Below, piece after piece: positions 26,801-36,225 of a DNA stretch of 64,000 bases. The notes beneath the pieces were generated by a model, which made no database searches, had not been told where the DNA came from, and was given only the letters and a program-made list of their open reading frames with translations. How positions within the stretch are numbered: the first letter of the stretch is position 1; the number at the start of each line of letters is the position of its first letter. The position numbers and the translations under genes were made by a program. Origin of the DNA: Cloeon dipterum (lineage: Eukaryota; Arthropoda; Insecta; Ephemeroptera; Baetidae); assembly GCF_949628265.1 (NCBI RefSeq), contig NC_088788.1, positions 4,836,001 to 4,900,000 on the forward strand, read 5' to 3'.

Positions 26801-29800
26801 AGTAAATATACCTGCACGTCCTTAGGCTTAATCGTGACGTCACAGGTGGCCCAGTCGACGGTCCTCGACTTGGATTCAGGGTGATAACAGTGAGGACACT
26901 GGCAGTTGTCCCTGAGCCAGGTGAGCGGGAAGTGGGAGGCGCTGCCCTGTCGCCAGGTCAGTTCGAGGTGACGCGCGAGGCGGGCACGCGAGACGGCCGC
27001 TTTGGGCACCTGCGGCTGCTGCGGCTGCTGCTGCTTGGGCTGCGGCTGGACGCTGAAGTTGGTAGCCGTGGAGGAAGCCGTCCGGTGTGCCTGCGATGCG
27101 GAAAAGAGACACACGATAATTACTTGCGGTGGCTAAAATAAAAGCGAGCGGGCCCAGAAGCCGTCCATCAAGTAAATTGGTTTAATCTGCCTCGTTTGAT
27201 CTACCGTTGAGATCAAATGCGGCTTGAAATAAAGTCAACAAGCCGACCCTCATTTCCCTCCGTTTGTTGACTCAACTAGAATTAACTGATTTCACAGACG
27301 CTTGATAAGGATGAACTCTTGATGCGATTTTCCCATTTTGAAGCTGTCCTTTGACCAGGAATTATTTGCACAGCTACCTGAACGTATAATTTGTTTCTGC
27401 TGATTACATTTTTATACAATATTTGAGTTTGGTTATAAATGCTTCTGAATAAAACAGCATTAGGAATTATCTAAATCTGTGACTTTACATTTTCTCCTTG
27501 GAATTGCTTGTAGAGTGCCTTGCTCTTTTTTCTAAAAAATACTCAGGACGCGGCTTCATAGTGAATTAATTGCAAAGAAAAAATAACCTCACACGCTTTC
27601 AAGGATAAAAAGCTCTCTGATCCAGCCCCGCAGACCTCATCCACCTTTTAGACATCAGTATTAGCTGAAGAGAAATCAAGCTGAGCCATGCTCATTTGTA
27701 GCATCGGAAAGTAAGTATTGTGTAAGAGAGGTAAAACATTTTTTATGTTGGTTATATTGTCCAGCACAGTATCATTTTCTTAATACATGTTCATTTAAAG
27801 TTTAAAAACTATCCGGATCGTGTGAACAATCAAATTTCAAAAATAGAGACCACGCCATCTAGACTATTACAGACATAGAGACATCCCTTTCGTTCTTTTG
27901 GGTGAAGGATTTTGAAATACTTCTCGTCATAGTGGAAATTTCCGTGGTTGTACAACACACTACTTACGATAAATATGAACTTAATCAATAAATAATCTCT
28001 AAGCGAATACCTCCTTGCTGATCGATGTCAAGTGCGAGCCTCTTTTGCTGAGTCCAAGAAGCAGTTTTGCCTGTCTATACATTGTCCGTAACATATAAGT
28101 TGTGCTTCCCTGCCTGCGTCCAAAGTAGAAATGCCTTTATTTATCAATAGCCGACCATTGGTTCACACCGTCCTATGCTTTTACTAATTGGGGATCGAAA
28201 AAAGGTCTATAAATCATTTGTTTTCTTTTAAGAGGCCAAGAATGGAATGTTTATACACGTTAAATTTCGACACTGAGTGTGTGTAGCAAAGTGGGAATAA
28301 TTTATTGTTAAATAGCAAACATTATTTTGTGTATGTTTAGCTAAATTTAGCAAATACTTAGATATTTTTTAAATATTTTACTTGTGTTTGACTAAAGCAC
28401 CAATTTTTCGTTTCTTTTATGCATTATTTAAAATTTTTAATAATTTTAAATTTAATTCATTCACACTGTTCACAGTCATTTATAATTATTTCAGTGCAAT
28501 TTAGTAAAAGCCATCAATGGTGATCACCTGTCATTAGACTCAAATCGGCTCAAACAAACTAAAATTCCTATCTATGAAAGAACCGGCATAAATTGTATAG
28601 GTTTGAATTTGAAATAAAACGAAAGATTGAAAGAAATACAACGCACGAGTCAGATCCTGGCTGAGTTGTTTTATTCTGAAATTGATTTATCTAATAGTAA
28701 TTTCAATGATTCATCTTTTTTTAAATCAGAAATTTAACATTTCTATTTCGGACATTTGTTTTAGTTTTCTCTTAAAGAGCTTGCACGTATGAGATTGATA
28801 CTAAAACGACAACTAACATTCCTAAGTATGAAAATGATCCTGCACAACTACATGAATTGAATTACGGAACGCTTTTATGTCCTCTGGCATAATTTTGTTA
28901 ATGGAAATGGCCGTCAGTGCGCAATTTTTCGCGCTGTCACCGCTACGAGGACGATTCCGCGAACGGTCTCTTTACAAAACGAAAATCCCTAATTGCACTA
29001 ATTGCTTCATCTGCGTGAGCTGAACATTTAATTAGACAAAGTCATTTCGTATACGCGACCGCCGAGAGCGAGCGAGTGAGCGAGCTATTACGGCATTTAA
29101 CTAGCCACGCGCGCGCGTCTTAATATCGTCGTCTCGCGCGGCAGCTCTCCGGCCAGCCAGCGAGGAGGCAATTAAACGGCAACGAGAGAGGGCTCGGCTC
29201 GGCCTCTTTTTCCAATCCGGACAAAAATTTCGCCAGCAGCCAGCGCCGCCGACATGAAATATAAACGCTGAGTGAGCAACGTCTTGGCATTCAACTTGAC
29301 ACTGGTCCAGCAAACAATAATAATGATGACAATTACTATGGCAGCACTTGCACTTCACAGCACTGATGAAGTGGATGCTGGAAGCTTCTTGCCTCCTTTT
29401 AATTGAAAACGATTTTTCTAGGCTGATTTATTTTACTCATTGTCAGATATTTGGACGCTTTTAGACTTTTTAAAGATTTTCTAGCGTAAATAAATTGAAC
29501 GCAGATTCTAATTTAAATATTTTACTTGTGAATTTGTTTCAAAACTCCTTTTACATTCGGGAATGTTTTTTTCGGCAGAAAGTTTTAAGTAGCCAATTTT
29601 TATTGTTTTTTAGAGATTTATGAAAATTAATAACAATTTGGTAATTTTTCTTGGTCTTTCCGTGAAAACTGTGATACAAAAGACACGTTTTAGGGATTTA
29701 ATCGTATTGGAAACTAAACACGGCTAAAATTGTCGAATACCAACTTAAAATTTACTTTTTTTGCAGGTTTGAAAAGGGAATTTTTGGATAAACTGCAAGG

Positions 29801-30631
29801 ATCAAATTAAAATTTAAAAATCTTGAAAAACACCGACAATGTAGACCTTTTTGTAACGTTTTTTAAGATTTATATCAAGATTCACAAGTGATTTAGAAGT
29901 GCTAGACAATTTTAAGCTGCAAAGACAGTCTTAGACGATTTTTAGAATGGCTCAAAAGTCTTATCGTTGCGTGATTTTAGCTCGTTTTGTGTCTTAAACC
30001 AAATCAGACTCATAAAATAACCAACAAACCCCTATCTTATCATTTTAAAGATAAATCTTAATTTAAATGCACAAAATACCAATTTTAATTAGTGGCGAGA
30101 ATAAATATATTTACGAGGAATATTTTGTCACTCTCAAACAAGGATGCAGCTGTTCTCGGATCAGTAGAACTTGAGCTGCAAAACAAAATCAACAAAGCAA
30201 CAAAAAGCAGAGGAGGCCGCACAACTCAGAAAAAAATGAACGAGTTTTATGGGGTTCAATCGAAAAGAAAAAATTGACAAATTCACACAACAAAAAATGC
30301 AACACATGAAAATTCACAAAATTTTACAAGAAGATTAAAAATCCTTTTTCAGAGGAACAAATTTAACAATATGTCAAACCAGTCTAAACATGTTGTGCTC
30401 GAAATGTTTTTTTTTTCATTAAATAATAAAATTTGTACATTCTGAAGAGTTCGCTTGCAAAGTTGACAACTCAGAAAATTAAATAGGATTTTCCTCTTTG
30501 GCAGCGTTCCAAATTTTAAATTGAAGTTAAGGGTGGAGCAAATTTCAACCGCTTTAAACAATTTAATTAATTACCTTTGAGGTAAAAGTGCTGGCGATAA
30601 ATCTGGTGAGTGTAGGTCGGAGCGGCTGCAT
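20832..30631 (-). CDS. BBOX1: gamma-butyrobetaine dioxygenase (carnitine biosynthesis), 7 coding exons
   Basis: Fe(II)/2-oxoglutarate oxygenase that hydroxylates gamma-butyrobetaine to L-carnitine. Coding exons in transcript order: 30631-30575, 27090-26812, 23536-23355, 22836-22581, 22080-21878, 21767-21601, 21004-20832. Phases agree at every junction and the total is 1317 nt, 438 aa. Seen: an N-terminal zinc-binding domain with FPLTWLRDNCQCPHC (Cys82, Cys84, Cys87; His128 is the likely fourth ligand), the iron-binding HTD at 247-249, and the second iron ligand His394 in LRILHGR. The core KPGVNMLHC and the ending AYLDWDEI fit BBOX better than the sister enzyme trimethyllysine dioxygenase. The exon 1 start is inferred: it encodes 19 residues rich in Arg, Ser and Thr without acidic residues, like a mitochondrial presequence, followed by a Gln/Pro-rich linker. 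Introns hold two hAT MITEs, a diverged foldback fragment and a perfect hairpin. The human enzyme, from memory, is about 390 aa; the extra length is all N-terminal. Confidence 0.93.
21331..21427. mobile_element. diverged partial copy of foldback family C
   Basis: CCCCTTAGT, AAGCCTCCAATAGATGG and CTGCGATTTTAGACTCAAT match, in order, one arm of the element at 32485-32916 with scattered substitutions. Only about 95 bp are recognisable. In the BBOX intron 21005-21600. Confidence 0.6.
22191..22457 (-). mobile_element. hAT-type MITE, family A, copy 6 (terminus lost)
   Basis: The low-coordinate end lacks CAGCGGGG and begins at CCAGATTGGTGCG; the other end is an intact GGCCCCCGCTG. It is inserted in the 500-bp BBOX intron 22081-22580, filling about half of it. 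Confidence 0.85.
23907..23967. repeat. near-perfect hairpin with 26-bp arms
   Basis: GTTTATTTTTCCATATTTCT... at 23907-23932 pairs with 23942-23967 at 25 of 26 positions around a 9-base loop (AGACCCTGC). Located in the BBOX intron and unrelated to the MITE families. Confidence 0.85.
24267..24527 (+). mobile_element. hAT-type MITE, family A, copy 7
   Basis: CAGCGGGGGCC to GGTCCCCGGTG; flanks CTAATTAG and CTATTTGG (6/8). Located in the BBOX intron 23537-26811. Confidence 0.86.
26066..26094. repeat. solo terminus of foldback family D
   Basis: TTCTTTAACGAAGTTTCTG and GAGCACACC match the terminal 30 bp of the family D elements; the sequence then diverges. In the BBOX intron. Confidence 0.6.
27091..30574 (-). 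other. first intron of the BBOX gene
   Basis: 3.5 kb between the 19-codon first exon and the zinc-domain exon. A GC-richer stretch at 28900-29330 includes alternating GC (CGCGCGCG at about 29108). No element or gene recognised. Confidence 0.5.
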
Positions 30632-30840
30632 TTTGTCGGCGTTGTTGCTCGAGGTGGACTGCGCTGCTACAACTAACTAGCTCTCAATCGGGACTAATTA
30701 TCCGCTGCCCACACCTAGCTTGCGCGCTTAACTGGGACGACTCATTTGACTTGTCTTACAACAGACAACACTTTGAGAGATGCGTGAAACTAGTCATGCA
30801 CACACAGGCAGCGCGAGACGCCCGCTCCCAATGACGAGCG

Positions 30841-30849
30841 TATAAATAG
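30841..30849 (+). promoter_or_regulatory. TATA-like box, divergent to the BBOX gene
   Basis: TATAAATAG on the plus strand about 210 bp upstream of the minus-strand BBOX start codon, followed 15 bp later by ATCAACAATTG. No coding frame is recognised on the plus side. Confidence 0.28.
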
Positions 30850-31307
30850 AGAGGGATCAACAATTGTACTTTGCACCCGGAGATAACAATAATTATTACA
30901 CACTACCGAATTATCTCTTAGATGTGGGCAGGCAGGCGCGTCTTTTGTCCCGCCGAATGCAATCCAGCCAGCTCACGCCTCAAAGTCCGAATAATGGCTT
31001 CTTTTCTTCGCTAATCTCGGTAAAAGCAGCACACTCGCCTTATCTCCCTGCTCATTTTGCAAATGGGCTCTTTCTCCTTGCCACTTTTTTTCTACTAAAT
31101 TTCTTTTTCCTGCCACCGCGGCACACTGGAAGTAAGTGTTTTTCTTCGGGTTTAGAGCCGCCTGAATCAACACGAGAACACTCCGCGTCAAATTTATGCT
31201 AATACTTTAATTAAACACGCTGCTGCAGGAACTTTTAGTTTTACACCATTTGCAGAGAGGATTTTGCTATTATTGCTCCTCCAGGCAATGCTCTATTTTG
31301 ACGGAGC

Positions 31308-31728
31308 AATTGACCAGTTGCATAAACCCTTAGTTATGTGGTGCAATCACAGACTTTCTTAAAAATTTTGCTTTAAGCAATTTTAAGGCATTTCCGCTGC
31401 GATTTCAGACTCAATTTAGCTATTTTGCTTTTTTTTTAATTAATTTGCTATTTTTTGACGTGCTGAAAACCAAAATCGGTTCAGCCATTCGCCGTAGAAA
31501 CGTTGGAAAAGATTTTTTTATTTCAAAAAATAGTTTTTCACGACTCTACGGCGATTGGCTGAACCGATTTTGGTTTTCAGCACGCCAAAAAATAGCAAAT
31601 TAATTGAAGAATGCACAGTAGCTAGATTGAGTCTGAAATCGCAGCGGAAGTGCCTTAAAATCGAAAGTCTACGGTGGCGCCATCTGTTGGCGGCTTCGAA
31701 CACTTAGGGTTTATGCAACTGGTGAATT
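31308..31728. mobile_element. long foldback MITE, family C, copy 1
   Basis: Almost the whole element is palindromic: AATTGACCAGTTGCATAAAC at one end, GTTTATGCAACTGGTGAATT at the other, and a central hairpin around AAACGTTGG at about 31500. Arms are about 190 bp. A short stretch near one end is deleted relative to copy 2. It lies just past the 3' end of ATP6AP1. Confidence 0.9.
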
Positions 31729-31815
31729 TATAAAGAAAAAATTATTGTTGTAATGTTGGCAAGATATCATTTTTATTATTTATTTGTCCTTCGATTCAAT
31801 CGCTATGATACACTT

Positions 31816-31821
31816 TTATTG
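31816..31821 (-). terminator. candidate polyadenylation signal of ATP6AP1
   Basis: AATAAA on the minus strand about 310 bp after the stop codon. Two more copies lie at about 31772-31784. All are upstream of the foldback element at 31308-31728. Confidence 0.4.
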
Positions 31822-32128
31822 GGTATATAATATATGTATTATTTAATACAGAATCGTTTCAATATACTTTTGAGGATCACAGTTTAAAATAACGACTATC
31901 TTTAGTAACAAGGGTTATTGTGTATTGTAACTTTCTTTGTAATGGTTTCATGCAAAAATGCTTCTTCTTAAAATTAAACAGCTTCAGTCAAGCCTTTGTG
32001 ACTAAAAAGTGGAATGGCACGTTCTCACGAAAAAAATAATAACAAATTAATAATCTAGACAAAAATGGCAACAAAAATATTGTGAAAGCGAACAAAAATA
32101 GGAACAATTGTCGGCTGCGGCGTTGGCT

Positions 32129-35100
32129 CTAATCCGTGTTGGAGACCGAGATGGTCTTGCCCTTGGGGTCGTCAAACTTGTCCATGACTTTGATCTCCAT
32201 TATCATGATGATGCCAGCGGTGAGGACGAAAATCAGAATGAGAGACACGAAGATGCCAGACCAGATCGGCATGGTGAAAAACGAGATGCAGTCGTATGCG
32301 TCTCTGAAGCGAACTTCTCCTTGCTCGTCGGTCGGTACAAGGGGCTCGATCTATTGTGAGAAATTTTATCAGTCGGTTCAGAGTTCAGCGAACTGAGTGA
32401 GCACGTGTTTTGCGAGTTTGCAAGGCTCAAGGAATTGCCACAAAAAACGATAGTGTTTCGGATGTTGTTTTGTTAGATTTTACTAATTGACCAGTTGCAT
32501 AAACCCTTGGATATTGAAGCCACCAACAGATAGCGCAACCACAGACTTTCTTAAAATTTTGTTTTAAGCGGTTTTAACGCATTTCCGCCGTGATTTCAGA
32601 CTCAATCTAGCTATTTTGATTTTTTTAATTAATTTGCTATTTTTTGACGTGCTGAAACCCAAAATCGGTTCAGCCAATCGCCGTAGAAACGTTGGAAAAG
32701 ATTTTTTTAATTCAAAAAATAGTTTTTCACGATTCTACGGCGATTGGCTGAACCGATTTTGATTTTCAGCACGTAAAAAATAGCAAATTAATTGAAGAAT
32801 GCACAGTAGCTAGATTGAGTCTGAAATCGCAGCGGAAGTGCCTTAAAATCGAAAGTCTACGGTGGTGCCATCTGTTGGCGGCTTCGAACACTTAGGGTTT
32901 ATGCAACTGGTGAATTGAAAAATAATTGTTTTGAATAAATATTGCAAATTATATTGGTCTGTTCCCGTCAGGATACACTGTCATTTTATATCAAGTGTTT
33001 GCTATTAGTAATGCTAGGAGTAATATAAAAAAACAATCAGAACTAATCGCTGATTTATTCATAATTAATTTTAAATATCAAATTTGGCGGAAAGTTCTTA
33101 AAAAGCTTACATCGATTTCCACTAATGTTTAAAAAAATCAGTGCTTTTATTTCCGACTACGTTTCTGTGTTATTTATAGCATCATTAATATTTGATATAA
33201 TTTGCAAACATGTGATTATTAACATTATCTGATTTAGAATGTCAAAAGTTATGAAAATAAAATCAAACAGGAAATATATAAAATTAGAGGGGAAGAAAAA
33301 AATTGCTCCATGAATTCTTAGCAAATATTTAAATTGTGAACTTATCTTAAGAATATAAATAACATTTTTTTTAAAACAAAACTAAATTTCGTGTTTCCTA
33401 ATGTTGAAATTACCTGGAAATCCGTAAAGGTGAGGCTGTCGGTGTTCCCTTCCTCAGTTCCGTTGAAGAAAACTGTGTCGATTGAGCAGTGGTAAGAAAA
33501 GCGGAAAGGCGCATAAATTCCAGTCGACTCCAAGAAGTACTCTGTCGACTCCCACTGGACCGAGATTTTGTCCAGATTCCAGTAGCCTCTGGAAGTCTCA
33601 GCGAACGGAAAGCTACGATCGTTGGTTGCAAACGAATCCGATTATAGTTTTCTCACGGGAGCTTTAAAAGCAAAGAGTGAAGTTGTGCGCTTACATGATG
33701 GTAACGTTGTTCCCTTCGTAGTCGTAAGTGACATACATGGTTACGGTATCTTCATTTTCCTCCGTGCGCTCAGCGGTCGCTTCCAAGAAATTGGTCAGGG
33801 AGATACTGTTGAAATGAATTTCCGTAATTGTTGAGATACATTTCAAAATAGTTTGACTTTTTCATTTCATTAGAAACAGTTAAAAAATTGCGGTGAAATA
33901 AATAACTTAAAAATAAATTAGGATAAACTTTTGCTATTTATTTATTAATTGATATCATAAATTATTTTACAAAAATTAAATATCTAGACTATATTAACAC
34001 GCACTGATTATTTACTCATGAAAGAGCAAAAATCCTAGAAAAAATTTGAATCATTGAATTTTTTAAAGCTTTTGCATCAACCAATTTTAATAATATTAAA
34101 TTTTAAAATTTATGGAGGTTCCAATTTCCAAGGTAGACTTAAACTATTTAAATGTTAAGCCAGAATTTGACATATTATAAAATTATGATTAATATATTCA
34201 AGAGTTTTTTATGTTTTAGTTGACCGATTTTTCGGGAAAAATCATTTTTGCTGGCATCATCATTATGATCAGACTTACTTGTTTCCTCCTAGTATGGCAG
34301 TTGGGGCTGAGGAGTAGTACAAGTAAGCCAGGTTGTCAGCGTTGATGAACCTTGACCCGTTTTGCGGCTCCTCGGCCTGCAGCAGGGAACGCACCCTGCG
34401 GACGGCCAACTCCTCTGGGATCCAGGAAGAGTGATGTCCCGTGTAGACAGCAAGCACTTTGCCGTAAGCCGATTTGGCGGCGTCCAAGGCACGGCTCACG
34501 ATTTCGTCTAGAATAAATTCAATCAGTCTCATAAAATTATTTTAATTCCAAGTGCATACCGTGTCGTTTGAGTAAATTAGGCCTGTCTTCAAAATCTGTT
34601 GCGTCGTCCATGTTGACGATGACGAACTTTGAGCCGAAATCCTTCTTCAGAATGGTCGACGGCAGCTGAAGACTCAGTTGTACGTCTGACCACTGGGCAC
34701 CCTGGAGGTCCATCAGGGCGCTAAAAGGGTCATCTACGCGAGAGTAGAAGTTGGAGTTGGGCCCCTTTGTAGTTTCACTCAACTTTGGAAATGATGTTTC
34801 GCCCGAAATGTCTTGCCAGTTGAAATCTTCCACACTCAACTGAAATTATTCATTTTTATCATTTATTTGCTATGATTTTAATGTAAATATGGCAGATGGG
34901 AAATAGTATGCTCTTAGTTATTTTCATAATTATAAATACACCATCAATATCGACCTTATTAATATAGTGATGGATGTGCAGCATTAAAGTTTATTTCGAT
35001 TTCAAAACTCATTAATTCCGTGCTTTGCCATTTTTATATTTTTTAAATTTAAAATTTTCAATCAAACCAAAAAATAATATCAATAAAATAAATTAAATAA

Positions 35101-35687
35101 TAAATTATTGCTGAAAATAAATTAAAATTTTAGTAAATTTAAAAAAACATTAAAAAATACACAGTAAATAAACTAAATAACTAGAAAAAATGTAAGCATT
35201 AGATTTTTTTAAATTATTGTAACATATTACTTTTGTTAGTTATGGTTTAACCACATTTTTGGAAGATTTATTTCCCTTAAAAAAGTCAAAATATTAATTT
35301 GGTACCCACATTTTCTTCGGCGAAAATAATAACAAGGTCCTTGTCAGCTGCCTGTTTGGTAAGCAAATCTCTGAAGCTGTCTGTTGAGTATTTGTGCAGC
35401 GCCGGTTCAGCTTTGAAAGCGCCATGCTCCGATCTGCAATTTAAACAAGGTTTATTGTCATAACCTCTGGGATTCCGCACTCGTGTTTGATTTGTGCGTT
35501 TGTGATAAGGATCATGTGACTCGCAAAATGAGCCAATATGCTAGACTATTTCTTTAAAACACTAAATCGGAGTTTCTCGTCTCCCGATCTAAATTAACTC
35601 TTACCCGTATTGCCACACGAGTGCAGGAACATATTCCGCGGCGGCAGCAGCGAAAATGAAAAGCAAAACACTCGCAAACTTGAACAT
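32129..35687 (-). CDS. ATP6AP1: V-type proton ATPase accessory subunit S1 (Ac45), 7 exons
   Basis: Single-pass accessory subunit of the V-ATPase Vo sector, acting in assembly and in acidification of secretory and endolysosomal compartments. Exons in transcript order: 35687-35605, 35433-35310, 34839-34560, 34507-34279, 33805-33695, 33612-33414, 32350-32129; total 1248 nt, 415 aa, all phases consistent. Seen: a signal peptide (MFKFASVLLFIFAAAAA) followed directly by EYVPALVWQYG, a large luminal domain with several N-glycosylation sequons (NLS, NGS, NIS, NVT, NGT), a membrane segment in the last exon (about residues 350-385), and a short cytosolic tail with MDKFDDPKGKTISV, the family's conserved C-terminus. 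The start is fixed by the signal peptide. The last intron (32351-33413) contains a long foldback MITE, and a second copy lies just past the 3' end. WDR54 ends about 540 bp upstream on the same strand. Confidence 0.95.
32485..32916. mobile_element. long foldback MITE, family C, copy 2
   Basis: Full copy in the last intron of ATP6AP1, in the same orientation as the copy at 31308-31728. Arms pair over about 190 bp with GGTTCAGCCAATCGCCGTAG and its complement near the centre. Confidence 0.92.
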
Positions 35688-36170
35688 TGTGGAAAATCGA
35701 TAAGTTGAAACAGCCGTCGTCTCGGATATTCAGCGCCAATGCCCTCCTAACGTTGATCCTGCAAAAGAAGCAGAAGTTTTAATCACATTACAAATAAATT
35801 ATGCTTCTAAACAAGCCGCATTTAGAAAAGTAAACTTAAATTTTAACCTTTAGAAACGGGTCGGACGGTGGCTGGGTGTCCAGATGGTGCTACTCCTTTC
35901 CTGTCATTCGAGCGGTCGAGGGCGCCGACGCAATGTGCGAGACTGGTGCTCAAAACGCGCCCGCCAGCCGGCAGAGGACTCTTCGGCATAGAGCACCGCG
36001 ACTCTCGCTTATCTCCCGTCTGCTTTAATTTCATGCCAAAACTTCACGGCAGTAAAATGTTAAATTGGTCCCTACAGCATTTTTTTAAGGGTTGATGAAA
36101 TTATTTCTGCCTCCACGGTGAAGAGTGAAATAAAAATTAAACTAGTCAACATTAATTTATAATAAATAAC

Positions 36171-36176
36171 TTTATT
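36171..36176 (-). terminator. polyadenylation signal of WDR54
   Basis: AATAAA on the minus strand 50 bp after the WDR54 stop codon; a second copy lies a few bases upstream at about 36180-36185. Confidence 0.6.
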
Positions 36177-36225
36177 ACTTTATTGGTGAAAGAAGAACAA
36201 TAAAAAATAACACATATGGAGTAGG

